Both the position numbers and the translations under genes were made by a program. The notes under the pieces are model-generated. The model searched no databases. It saw nothing but the letters and a program-made list of their open reading frames with translations, and was not told the origin of the DNA. Positions 1-6,987 of a DNA stretch of 13,536 bases are shown piece by piece (within the stretch, counting starts at the first letter, position 1; each line of letters starts with the position of its first letter). The DNA is from CAYPCH01 sp964409165 (GTDB lineage: Bacteria; Bacillota; Clostridia; Acetivibrionales; Acetivibrionaceae). Location of the stretch: positions 1 to 13,536 of the forward strand of contig CAYPCH010000101.1 of the NCBI GenBank assembly GCA_964409165.1, read 5' to 3'.

Positions 1-606
1 ACTTGTGAGCAACCAGAGCCTCAAAATACTATAAGTGGGAAAGTTGAGTTAATAACTAAAGCAATCTCCTTATCAAGTCCTGACAAAGTTACTATATCTG
101 AGGGAATAAGTATAACAGTATACGTTCTAATGTTTACGGGAATGTTTGTAATGACTCTGGTTGTGATGATTCAGTGGTTTTACAAAAATCTTCTCTCAGA
201 TGAGGGCTACCTGATATTTACCCTTCCGACAAACCCTTGGAATCATATAGTAAGCAAACTTCTGGTATCCATGATGTGGTCGGTGGCCAGTGGAATTATT
301 GCAATACTCTCAATATTGATAGTGATTTATAAAGAAGTATTTACTCAGGAACTCCTGCAGGAACTAATAAGTGACGTAAAAATGTACTTTGAGACATTTG
401 GTTCATCATCTGTTCCGTTTCTAATTGAGCTCCTTATATTGTGGATTATAGGTCTGGCATCAAACATACTGGTGATTTATGCATCAATAGCTTTGGGGCA
501 TTTGCTCAACAAGCACAGGGTACTTGCGTCGCTTGGTGCATTTATAGCTCTTAATGCTGTATCCCAGATTATAATGTCCATAATTACTACTATTCTCGGG
601 ACTTAA
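1..606 (+). CDS. ABC-2 type transporter permease, C-terminal part
   Basis: The frame is open from the first base and ends at TAA 604-606, so about 201 C-terminal residues are present and the true start lies upstream; the ATG at 130 is internal. The visible part has four hydrophobic membrane segments, at about residues 37-58, 80-105, 138-163 and 170-198. Between the first two is the cytoplasmic stretch LLSDEGYLIFTLPTNPWNHI. This DEGYL-FTLP-loop followed by an 'SKLL' helix is characteristic of Firmicute ABC-2 family permeases that work with a separate ATPase. The substrate cannot be told from this fragment, and the ATPase gene is presumably upstream. The gene converges on the CBM3 gene and is followed by a strong hairpin terminator at 654-688. 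The permease class is fairly sure; any specific role such as drug, peptide or lipid export is not. Confidence 0.8.
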   Translation, partial: TCEQPEPQNTISGKVELITKAISLSSPDKVTISEGISITVYVLMFTGMFVMTLVVMIQWFYKNLLSDEGYLIFTLPTNPWNHIVSKLLVSMMWSVASGIIAILSILIVIYKEVFTQELLQELISDVKMYFETFGSSSVPFLIELLILWIIGLASNILVIYASIALGHLLNKHRVLASLGAFIALNAVSQIIMSIITTILGT

Positions 607-620
607 TATCCAAAAGCTTT

Positions 621-693
621 TTATTAGGGCCATTTCCTGAAAGGAAATCTGGCAAAAAGGTTCGGGACTCGATGTCCCGAACCTTTTTATTCT
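621..693 (+). repeat. 73-bp two-hairpin dispersed repeat, copy A (intergenic)
   Basis: This stretch matches 12479-12551 over 73 bases without gaps, 65 identical, in the same orientation. It contains a small hairpin (TTTCCT-GAA-AGGAAA core at 633-647, with CCA 630-632 able to pair with TGG 650-652 across a 2-base bulge) and a large perfect hairpin at 654-688. It lies between the stop codons of two convergent genes. Homology of the two copies is seen directly; that the element is mobile or present elsewhere in the genome is inferred. Confidence 0.85.
654..688. terminator. Bidirectional intrinsic terminator, large hairpin of copy A
   Basis: A perfect 15-bp stem (654-668 with 674-688) encloses the 5-base loop TCGAT. 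The outer five pairs are A-T, so on either strand the GC-rich inner ten pairs (GGTTCGGGAC with GTCCCGAACC) are followed by five U residues. It sits 48 bases after the permease stop and 142 bases after the CBM3 stop, as expected for a terminator shared by convergent genes. Confidence 0.75.
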
Positions 694-710
694 TTAATAT
701 CGACAGTTTT

Positions 711-738
711 TTTCCCGGATTCTACATTTCCCGGGAAA
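711..738. other. Inverted repeat of unknown role
   Basis: TTTCCCGG (711-718) is complementary to CCGGGAAA (731-738) with a 12-base loop. A T-run lies before the left arm on the + strand and none follows the right arm, so it does not have normal terminator form on either strand. The rest of 739-829 shows only AT-rich sequence with a T9 run at 792-800. Confidence 0.4.
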
Positions 739-829
739 TAGCTACAGCATTTATACGCCATATTAAGATTCGCCAGCAAATATAGGTGGCAGTTTTTTTT
801 TCGACGTGATGTGATATGCTACGTATCGG

Positions 830-1747
830 TTATGGCTCATTGCCGTATACAAGTCTGCCAGACACATAGAGTGTTACATGGCTCCAGTCAATGTAGGAAT
901 TCGAAGATTGCTTGAAAGAGTAATCGTTTTGCTGGTTATACTGTGTCCAGTCGTTTTTGGAAAAACCGATTTTTATTTCCACACTTTCTCCGGGTTCAAG
1001 TGAATCTGTATCTGAACTGAGATATAGTTGCAAATAACGGTCTGTATCATCTTTAGGCGACGGCATGTCAAAAAATCTTCCGCTTACCTGTGTGTTGCTT
1101 TTTGTACACCAGTCACACCAGTAAGTTTCGGCCGCAGCACCTTCTTTTGTATAGTAATACCTTAATGATATATCTGAGAGTCTGACAGAACCATTTCCCT
1201 TATTAACTATTTTGAATACCGGGTATATGATTTTTGCGTAAGCATTTGAATCTTCATTCCTGTATTGAAGAATAACATTATTTTTATCCTGATTGGAAGA
1301 TGTAGCAGAAGGTTTGGGCAAATTTTCCGGCGTTGGTGCAACGGACGCAGTTGCTGTCGGTTTCAGAGAAGGTGTAGGCGATGGCACGGGCGAAGGAGTG
1401 GATGAAGGCTTGGGCGAAGGGGTATATGAAGGTGTAGGTAAAATGGCAGGTGTAGGTGATTCTTCTTCAGATAGTTCTAAGGACGGTGTAACCGCTTGTG
1501 CAGTTGGCGAAGAGGGCAGAGTAGGGGATGCTTGAGTAGCATAAGAAGTATCTTGAGCATGAGCAGACTCTTTTGCCGGAGTAGGTGTATACTCAGGAAC
1601 AGGTGCCTCATCAATTGTTGCATTGATTTTCTGAAATGATGTCATACTGAAGATTTTTATTGTGACAAATAAGGAGCTTAAAAGAATAATTGCAATTGAC
1701 AGTCTTATTATTTTTCTTCTTTTTCTAACATCATAATACCATTTCAT
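830..1747 (-). CDS. Membrane-anchored family 3 cellulose-binding module protein
   Basis: A protein of 305 residues with three parts. First comes a short basic cytoplasmic tail (KWYYDVRKRRK) and one transmembrane segment at about residues 16-33. Next is a Pro/Ser/Thr linker (about 50-150) with many TPSP/PSPTP units. Last is a C-terminal CBM3 module (about 156-305) with the family landmarks YWCDW, LEPGESVEI, KNDW, NDYSF and the closing SGRLVYGNEP. The module would lie outside the membrane and bind cellulose or related wall polysaccharide. The architecture resembles RsgI-type anti-sigma sensors of cellulolytic clostridia, but there is no cytoplasmic RsgI domain and no sigI gene beside it. No catalytic domain is present. 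The ATG at 1747-1745 was chosen; a TTG at 1765 would add six residues, but neither has a good ribosome site close by. The strong GGGGAGG at 1801-1807 fits the overlapping mini-ORF better. CBM3 assignment is strong; the role (surface attachment or sensing) is inferred. Confidence 0.85.
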   Translation of the reverse strand: MKWYYDVRKRRKIIRLSIAIILLSSLFVTIKIFSMTSFQKINATIDEAPVPEYTPTPAKESAHAQDTSYATQASPTLPSSPTAQAVTPSLELSEEESPTPAILPTPSYTPSPKPSSTPSPVPSPTPSLKPTATASVAPTPENLPKPSATSSNQDKNNVILQYRNEDSNAYAKIIYPVFKIVNKGNGSVRLSDISLRYYYTKEGAAAETYWCDWCTKSNTQVSGRFFDMPSPKDDTDRYLQLYLSSDTDSLEPGESVEIKIGFSKNDWTQYNQQNDYSFKQSSNSYIDWSHVTLYVSGRLVYGNEP

Positions 1748-1794
1748 AACTTTTCTAAGTTGCAATTCAGTAGTTTTATAAACTTAAAATGCAA
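1744..1794 (-). CDS. Possible 16-codon leader ORF overlapping the CBM3 start
   Basis: On the - strand GGGGAGG (1807-1801) lies six bases before a TTG at 1794. The frame gives a 16-residue peptide (MHFKFIKLLNCNLEKL) ending in TGA at 1746-1744, which overlaps the ATG (1747-1745) of the CBM3 gene as ATGA. This arrangement suggests translational coupling. It could instead be a relic of a longer start disrupted by a one-base indel. There is no homology evidence for the peptide. Confidence 0.35.
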   Translation of the reverse strand: MHFKFIKLLNCNLEKL

Positions 1795-2092
1795 CCTATA
1801 CCTCCCCCTAAAAGATTATAATGTGCCAAAAGCATTTTATGTACCATTCTTCTCAAGAAGTTTGTTTTTTATAAAACCCCTATACTGAAAGTTTTATAGT
1901 GTAAGCGTTATAAGACATTTTTTGAGAAGGCATGGTGTATCTGCTATTAAAGACATTGATATTGGTTGTTTTCTATATTTGTAAGGAACTGACTTAGCTT
2001 TATGCAATAGTATGATTAATATGTACTTGAATTATAATTTCTACAGACTTCTCCTAAACTCCTTCTCAAATTTGTTAATTTGACACAAATCT
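1795..2092. other. AT-rich spacer, no gene seen
   Basis: About 300 bases with frequent stops in all frames. Small inverted repeats are visible: TATAAAAC (1870-1877) with GTTTTATA around 1890, and CTTCT/AGAAG at 1849-1860. The promoter of the CBM3 gene should be here on the - strand, but I see no convincing -35/-10 pair. A TATAAT-like box near 1816-1821 would place the transcript start on the ribosome site itself. Confidence 0.4.
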
Positions 2093-2138
2093 AAAAGACT
2101 CAACATTCAGTGTTTATCCACTGGTTGAGTCTTTTTTT
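2093..2138 (+). terminator. Strong hairpin terminator downstream of speD
   Basis: AAAAGACTCAAC (2093-2104) pairs with GTTGAGTCTTTT (2124-2135). An inner CAGTG/CACTG stem (2108-2112 with 2119-2123) closes a 6-base loop, with a 3-base bulge (ATT) on the left. The + strand T-run covers 2132-2138. On the - strand it lies 51 bases past the speD stop and ends in four U residues, so it can stop speD transcripts. The longer U-tract, however, faces the + strand, where no gene lies immediately upstream. Confidence 0.7.
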
Positions 2139-2165
2139 GCGCAAAACTTTTGATTAACCCTTTAA

Positions 2166-2177
2166 AGAACCGTCCCC
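2166..2177. repeat. Isolated REP-like motif AGAACCGTCCCC
   Basis: This 12-mer (GGGGACGGTTCT on the - strand) resembles a short repeated motif I recall as scattered in many clostridial and related genomes. It lies 11 bases past the speD stop and is flanked by similar sequences, CCTTTAAAG (about 2159-2167) and CCTTTTTAAAG (about 2184-2194). Family membership is from memory and is not provable from one copy. Confidence 0.35.
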
Positions 2178-2188
2178 GACTTGCCTTT

Positions 2189-3007
2189 TTAAAGCTTGGG
2201 TATATTCCGCCCATAAAATATTTCTGTCATTTCTTTTTTTAATTTCTGCTTTATTTTTCTTTTTTCACCAGAGTGAAGTTCCTTTTTATCAATACCAAAA
2301 AGATAATTGTCAAGGTCAAATTCCTTTAACAACATTTTTGTGTGGAATATGTTGTCCTGATACACATTCACATCTACCATGTGATATCGATTTTTTGTCT
2401 CACCGGTTATATAGTTTTGTATTGAGTTGATTTTATGGTCAATAAAAAATTTCCTTCCTCCTACATCACGGGTAAACCCTCTTACTCTGTAATCAATAGT
2501 TATAATATCCGAGTCAAAACTGTGTATTAAATAGTTCAGTGTCTTAAGGGGCGATATGTGCCCGCAGGTGGAAACATCTATATCTGCCCTGAAAGTACTT
2601 ATGCCGTCATCAGGATGGCTTTCAGGATAGGTGTGAACTGTTATATGGCTTTTGTCAAGATGGGCAAGCACTGTTTCGGGTAAAGGTCCGGGTGCTTCGG
2701 TTTGGGAAGACTCGTCCATATGTGAATTGGTCAGTTTTCCCTCCGAAATAAGCATAGTTACGCTTGCCCCCTGAGGGTCATAGTCCTGACTGGAAATATT
2801 TAAAATATTTGCTCCGATTATCGAGGAGACATTTTTTAAGATATTTGTCAACCTCTCAGCATTATACTGCTCGTCGATATAATCTATATAACCTTTGCGG
2901 TGTTCAAGATCTTTGGCATAACATATGTCATATATATTAAAACTTAGCGTTTTCGTAAGATTGTTAAAACCATATAATTTTAGTTTCTTTAATGACTTAA
3001 TTTCCAT
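2189..3007 (-). CDS. speD: S-adenosylmethionine decarboxylase proenzyme
   Basis: The 272-residue protein closely follows the Escherichia coli-type SpeD along its whole length (E. coli about 264). Examples are KLKLYGFNNLTKTL near the start, IIGANILNISSQDYDPQGAS, PGPLPETVLAHLDKSHITVH, FRADIDVSTCGHISPLK, TIDYRVRGFTRDVGG, and a FYGRNIP end. The enzyme decarboxylates S-adenosylmethionine to supply the aminopropyl donor for spermidine. It self-cleaves at a Lys-Ser bond; here that is K119-S120, with S120 becoming the pyruvoyl cofactor. The ATG at 3007 has AGGGGG six bases upstream, and a near-consensus sigma-A promoter lies at 3061-3089. It appears to be a single-gene unit: no speE or arginine/ornithine decarboxylase gene is in the window, so its aminopropyltransferase partner must be elsewhere. 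Confidence 0.95.
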   Translation of the reverse strand: MEIKSLKKLKLYGFNNLTKTLSFNIYDICYAKDLEHRKGYIDYIDEQYNAERLTNILKNVSSIIGANILNISSQDYDPQGASVTMLISEGKLTNSHMDESSQTEAPGPLPETVLAHLDKSHITVHTYPESHPDDGISTFRADIDVSTCGHISPLKTLNYLIHSFDSDIITIDYRVRGFTRDVGGRKFFIDHKINSIQNYITGETKNRYHMVDVNVYQDNIFHTKMLLKEFDLDNYLFGIDKKELHSGEKRKIKQKLKKEMTEIFYGRNIPKL

Positions 3008-3053
3008 AACATACCCCCTATTCCTAATTAAAACTACTCAAATTTAAGCTGAC

Positions 3054-3083
3054 AAACAATATTATAAGTTTATAATATTGTTT
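3054..3083. repeat. Perfect 13-bp inverted repeat over the speD promoter
   Basis: Arm 3054-3066 (AAACAATATTATA) is fully complementary to 3071-3083 with a 4-base spacer (AGTT). The left arm contains the complement of the speD -10 box, and the repeat fills the -35/-10 spacer, where a dimeric repressor could bind. It is all A/T apart from one C/G pair per arm, so it may also be a chance AT palindrome. Confidence 0.5.
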
Positions 3084-3089
3084 TGTAAA
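3061..3089 (-). promoter_or_regulatory. Sigma-A promoter of speD
   Basis: On the - strand TTTACA (3089-3084, 5 of 6 to consensus) and TATAAT (3066-3061, 6 of 6) are separated by exactly 17 bases. They lie 54 bases before the speD ATG, whose ribosome site is AGGGGG. Confidence 0.75.
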
Positions 3090-3129
3090 TGGGTATGTTT
3101 AATGTGTAGTATATGTTTATAGAATGTCA

Positions 3130-3158
3130 TTTACGCAATAAGCTTGAAATGGTATACT
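3130..3158 (+). promoter_or_regulatory. Probable promoter of ppx-ppk
   Basis: TTTACG (3130-3135) and TATACT (3153-3158) are spaced by 17 bases. TGG immediately before the -10 gives an extended TGn -10 element. It lies 45 bases upstream of the ppx ATG and diverges from the speD promoter. Confidence 0.6.
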
Positions 3159-3203
3159 AGAGGTTGAAACTGAAAAGTCTTTTTGGGAGGATAATACTTT
3201 TCT

Positions 3204-4751
3204 ATGCATAAGAATAAAGTTGAAATTATGGCTGCTATTGATGTGGGTTCAAATTCGCTTAGAATGATAATAGCTCAGGTTATGCCCGATGGAAATACCA
3301 TACCTCTTGAGGATTTATTCAGACCTACCCATATAGGCAAGGATACTTTTGCTTATGGAAGAATACAGGTCGAGTCAATTCATGAAACATGTGAGGCCTT
3401 AAGAGGTTTTAATAAGCTTATGCAGGACTACAGGATCAAAAATTATACTGCCGTCAGTACAAGCGGGATAAGGGAAGCTGAAAACAGGGAATATGTTCTT
3501 GAGCAGATAAGAATCAGGTCAGGTCTTGAAGTCGAGGTAATAAATAACGCTCAAGAGCGTTTTTTGATGTATAAAGGTATAAGGAATTATATGACTAGTG
3601 AGGAGAAGTCCACCAGCAAAGGAACTATTGTTGTAGATATCGGTTCAGGAGGAGTGGAAGTATCTGTCTATAATGAAGGAAGTCTTAAATTTACTGAATA
3701 TATAAAAATAGGCTCGTTAAGGCTCAGGGAGATATTTTCCGGGCTGGAAAAAAGGACATTGGATTTTCCAAGCGTGATGGAAGAATTTATAGACAGCAGG
3801 ATAGATTATTTAAAGTCCATACTCCCAAAGTTTAGTATAAAAAGCTTTATAGGTCTTGGAGGAGAATTAAAGACTATAATCGACCTGTGTACGCATGATA
3901 ATCCTCAAGAGGGCAAATACTATATAAAAAAAGAAGAAATTAAAGAGTTGTATTCAAAAGTACATAATATGAATACAGCCCTTATGGTTGAAGAATTTGG
4001 TATTCCTAAAAATCAGGCTGAAATTCTGCTTCCTTCAGTCATTATTTTCAGCAGCTTTATCAATTTGACAAATGCCGATGGCATGTTTGCACCTATGGTA
4101 TCATTAAGACATGGACTTTTAGTTCATATGGCGGATGAGATGTTCGATACCGCAGGAAGGAAGGAAGCTAAGGATGATATAATAAGCTCTGTGCGGTATA
4201 TAGGAAAGAAATATTCTATTGATGAGGTGCACAGCAGCTACGTTGAAAAGATGGTTTTATCAATATTTGACCAGATGAAAAGGATTCATATGTTGGGAGA
4301 CAAGGAGAAATTTTATTTAAGGGTAGCAGCAATACTGCATGATATAGGAAAGTATGTCAATCATACCAGTCATGACATTCATTCTTTCAATATTATAAGA
4401 TTTCTGGATATAATGAGTTTTTCCGACAGGGAACTGAGCCTTGTTGCCAATATTGCAAGGTATCATAGTGATGAAATTCCCAACTTGTCCCACGATAATT
4501 ATCGTGTTTTAAGCGCAAGGGAACAGATAATAGTATCAAAGCTTGCGGTGATTTTAAGGATTGCTGAGGCAATGGACATATCACATAAGCAAAAGATTAA
4601 GAAGGTAGAAGTGCATAAGTTCGGCAAGGAACTCCATTTTGATGTCTGGGCCAAGGAGGACATACTTTTGGAGGAATGGAGCTTTTTAAGCAATGCCACG
4701 TTTTTTGAGGAAGTTATGGGAAATAAGCCAGTAATCAGACGTAGGGGATGA
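3204..4751 (+). CDS. ppx: Exopolyphosphatase (Ppx/GppA family) with C-terminal HD domain
   Basis: The 515-residue protein has the N-terminal sugar-kinase/Hsp70-fold Ppx/GppA domain (about 8-310). Its phosphate-binding loops are AAIDVGSNSLRM at residues 10-21 and VVDIGSGGVEVS with D145. A C-terminal HD-type domain follows (about 325-500) with ILHDIGKY (H379, D380) and downstream His/Asp residues (HTSHDIHS, ARYHSDE). The family removes terminal phosphate from inorganic polyphosphate, and some members hydrolyse pppGpp; sequence alone does not separate these activities. The ATG at 3204 follows GGGAGG (3184-3189) at a rather long spacing of 14 bases. A later in-frame ATG at 3228 sits too close to the first phosphate loop. 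Its stop is six bases before ppk, so the degrading and synthesising enzymes are co-transcribed. The protein is cytoplasmic. Confidence 0.92.
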   Translation: MHKNKVEIMAAIDVGSNSLRMIIAQVMPDGNTIPLEDLFRPTHIGKDTFAYGRIQVESIHETCEALRGFNKLMQDYRIKNYTAVSTSGIREAENREYVLEQIRIRSGLEVEVINNAQERFLMYKGIRNYMTSEEKSTSKGTIVVDIGSGGVEVSVYNEGSLKFTEYIKIGSLRLREIFSGLEKRTLDFPSVMEEFIDSRIDYLKSILPKFSIKSFIGLGGELKTIIDLCTHDNPQEGKYYIKKEEIKELYSKVHNMNTALMVEEFGIPKNQAEILLPSVIIFSSFINLTNADGMFAPMVSLRHGLLVHMADEMFDTAGRKEAKDDIISSVRYIGKKYSIDEVHSSYVEKMVLSIFDQMKRIHMLGDKEKFYLRVAAILHDIGKYVNHTSHDIHSFNIIRFLDIMSFSDRELSLVANIARYHSDEIPNLSHDNYRVLSAREQIIVSKLAVILRIAEAMDISHKQKIKKVEVHKFGKELHFDVWAKEDILLEEWSFLSNATFFEEVMGNKPVIRRRG

Positions 4752-4757
4752 TGAAAA

Positions 4758-6866
4758 ATGAAAAAATGTGAGTATGAGCTGAAGAAGAATTTCTTTAACC
4801 GTGAGTTAAGTTGGCTTGAATTCAACAACAGGGTGCTTGATGAGGCATGTGACAGTGATAACCCTATTCTTGAAAGGCTTAAATTTATTTCGATTGTAAG
4901 TTCAAACCTTGACGAGTTCTTCATGGTAAGGGTTGCGTCGTTATTTGACCAGATGCTTGCAGGTTTCAGTGAACCGGATATTGCCGGTTTTACACCTGAA
5001 GAGCAGATAAACCTTATATCCTCAAGAGCTCGTGAGATGATTCATGATCAGTACGCCTGCTATAACCGGTCTTTGATTGCCGGTCTTAAGAAAGAAAAAA
5101 TTGTCTTTTTAAAACCCGAAGACTTAAACAACAAGCAGACTGCTTTTGTAGAAAATTATTACAAGCAGACGGTTTACCCGGTTCTTACTCCTATGGTGGT
5201 TGACAAAAGCAGGCCTTTTCCGCTGGTACTTAATAAGAGTCTTAATATTGCTCTGCTTTTTGACAATAAGGATGAAAATAATGAATCGGTTTTTGGTATG
5301 GTGCAGGTTCCATCAGTGTTGGAGAGGACTGTCGAGCTTCCGTCAAAGTCGGGAGGAAAGTGTTTTATATTGCTGGAAGATATAATAAAGATGTATATGG
5401 ATACACTTTTTACAGGTCATGATATTGCTACCATGGCATGTTACCGTATTACAAGAAATACCGATCAGGGTCTTGATGAAGAAGAGGCGGAAGACCTTCT
5501 TGAAGCTATTCAGCAGTACATAAAGAAGAGAAAATGGGGTATGGTAATAAGACTTGAAATAGAGCACGGAATGAATCAAAAGCTCCTTGAGGTGTTGATT
5601 GAAGAGCTTGAGGCTCCATATCAGACTGTTTATGAGATAAAAGGTCCTCTTGATCTGACATGTCTTATGAATATATATGCACTTTATGGATATGATGCCT
5701 TGAGGTATCCGGTTTACCGTCAGCAACCAGTTTCAGGATTAACTGATGAGGATATTTTCAGTGCTATTTCACAAAAGGATATTTTGCTTCATCACCCATA
5801 TCATACTTTTGACCCTGTTACCGAGCTTGTAAGGCAGGCAGCAATCGATCCGAAAGTACTTGCAATAAAGCAGACCCTGTATAGGGTCAGCGGAAATTCC
5901 CCCATTGTTGAAGCACTTGCACAGGCGGCGGAAAACGGCAAGCAGGTTACCGTGCTTGTAGAGCTTAAGGCACGCTTTGATGAGCAAAACAATATTATAT
6001 GGGCAAAGCGGCTTGAAATGGCTGGATGTCACGTAATATACGGTCTTGTAGGGTTAAAGACGCATTGCAAGATTTTGCTGATTGTGAGAATGGAAGATGC
6101 CGGTATAAAAAGATATGTACATTTGAGCACAGGTAATTATAACGATATTACTGCAAGGTTTTATACCGATATGGGTCTTTTTACTGCCAATCCCTATTTT
6201 GGGTCTGATGCTTCGGCAATATTCAATATGCTGTCCGGTTACTCACGACTGACTAAAATGTATAAGCTTGCAGTGGCTCCTATAAACTTAAGGACAAAGT
6301 TTATAAACCTGATAAGGCAGGAAGCAATAAACGCGGAAAAGGGCAAGAAAGCGAAAATAATTGCAAAGCTCAATTCTCTTGTTGATGAAGGCGTTATCAA
6401 TGAATTATATGAAGCCTCCAGAGCGGGAGTGAAAATTGACCTTTTGGTGCGGGGCATTTGCTGTCTCAGACCGGGTATAAAAGGCTTGAGTGAAACAATA
6501 AGGGTAAAGAGCATTGTGGGAAGGTTTCTTGAGCATAGCAGGATATTTTATTTTTATAATGATGGATATGAATCTGTATATTTGTCTAGTGCCGACTGGA
6601 TGGGCAGGAATCTTGACAGAAGGGTTGAACTGATGTTCCCTGTTGAGGAACAGGAAATTGCATTGAGAATCAAAGAAATATTAAAAATTTGTCTCAAAGA
6701 TACAGAAAAAGCAAGAGTATTGGACAGCAATGGAAATTATTTAAAGGTTGACAAACGCGGTAAAGGAAAGCTGAACAGCCAGGAGTATTTTTGCAAAATG
6801 GCTGTAAAGGAAGCGACCGAGATAGGTACAGTAAAGATTGAGAAGGAGTTTAAGAAAGATATGTAA
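4758..6866 (+). CDS. ppk: Polyphosphate kinase 1
   Basis: A 702-residue protein, the usual length for Ppk1, which reversibly makes polyphosphate from ATP. It has the N-terminal helical domain (FFNRELSWLEFNNRVLDEA, SSNLDEFFMVRV), the head domain, and two C-terminal phospholipase-D-like domains. The histidine that becomes phosphorylated in the family is H436 in GLKTHCK (E. coli H435), followed by YVHLSTGNYND. The second conserved histidine is H593 in LEHSRIFYF (E. coli H592). Other family landmarks are HHPYHTFDPV, AIKQTLYRVSG, LVELKARFDE and SADWMGRNLDRRVE. AGGGG (4743-4747) lies ten bases before the ATG and overlaps the end of ppx, so translation is probably coupled. No terminator of good form follows before the next gene, although that gene has its own promoter. 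Confidence 0.97.
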   Translation: MKKCEYELKKNFFNRELSWLEFNNRVLDEACDSDNPILERLKFISIVSSNLDEFFMVRVASLFDQMLAGFSEPDIAGFTPEEQINLISSRAREMIHDQYACYNRSLIAGLKKEKIVFLKPEDLNNKQTAFVENYYKQTVYPVLTPMVVDKSRPFPLVLNKSLNIALLFDNKDENNESVFGMVQVPSVLERTVELPSKSGGKCFILLEDIIKMYMDTLFTGHDIATMACYRITRNTDQGLDEEEAEDLLEAIQQYIKKRKWGMVIRLEIEHGMNQKLLEVLIEELEAPYQTVYEIKGPLDLTCLMNIYALYGYDALRYPVYRQQPVSGLTDEDIFSAISQKDILLHHPYHTFDPVTELVRQAAIDPKVLAIKQTLYRVSGNSPIVEALAQAAENGKQVTVLVELKARFDEQNNIIWAKRLEMAGCHVIYGLVGLKTHCKILLIVRMEDAGIKRYVHLSTGNYNDITARFYTDMGLFTANPYFGSDASAIFNMLSGYSRLTKMYKLAVAPINLRTKFINLIRQEAINAEKGKKAKIIAKLNSLVDEGVINELYEASRAGVKIDLLVRGICCLRPGIKGLSETIRVKSIVGRFLEHSRIFYFYNDGYESVYLSSADWMGRNLDRRVELMFPVEEQEIALRIKEILKICLKDTEKARVLDSNGNYLKVDKRGKGKLNSQEYFCKMAVKEATEIGTVKIEKEFKKDM

Positions 6867-6939
6867 AATGTAGTGTTTTTAAGTGAGTTTTTAAAAGTCA
6901 GAGCACCTCATTTTTTGACCTCTAAAGTCGGAATTATTG

Positions 6940-6948
6940 TGGTATAAT
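6940..6948 (+). promoter_or_regulatory. Extended -10 promoter for the methyltransferase-rluA pair
   Basis: TGGTATAAT carries a perfect -10 hexamer (6943-6948) with the TGn extension. No good -35 lies at 17 bases; TTGACC at 6915-6920 is 22 bases away. It lies 40 bases before the chosen ATG, in the gap after ppk. Confidence 0.6.
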
Positions 6949-6972
6949 ATTTTAAAAAAACGCATAAGAAAC

Positions 6973-6978
6973 AGGAGG
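6973..6978 (+). promoter_or_regulatory. Ribosome binding site that fixes the methyltransferase start
   Basis: AGGAGG is nine bases before the ATG at 6988. The frame stays open upstream to a TTG at 6937, but that codon lies next to the -10 box and would put the ribosome site inside the gene. Confidence 0.75.
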
Positions 6979-6987
6979 TTTGCTTTA

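Noticed and set aside
711..738. Hairpin considered as a terminator of the CBM3 gene
   Set aside because: On the - strand the stem is followed by A residues, not U; the 654-688 hairpin fits better.
1293..1535. Gly/Val/Glu-rich open frame on the + strand
   Set aside because: It is the antisense shadow of the repetitive Pro/Ser/Thr linker codons of the CBM3 gene and has no ribosome site or family resemblance.
3008..3203. Possible riboswitch in the speD/ppx divergent spacer
   Set aside because: Both leaders are short (about 50 bases or less after the predicted promoters) and no known aptamer motif is visible.
6867..6935. Possible terminator after ppk (GTCA at 6898-6901 with TGAC at 6916-6919)
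   Set aside because: Only a four-base stem with a long loop and no following U-tract.
6937..6987. Upstream TTG start for the methyltransferase
   Set aside because: It lies next to the TATAAT box; AGGAGG with correct spacing supports the ATG at 6988.
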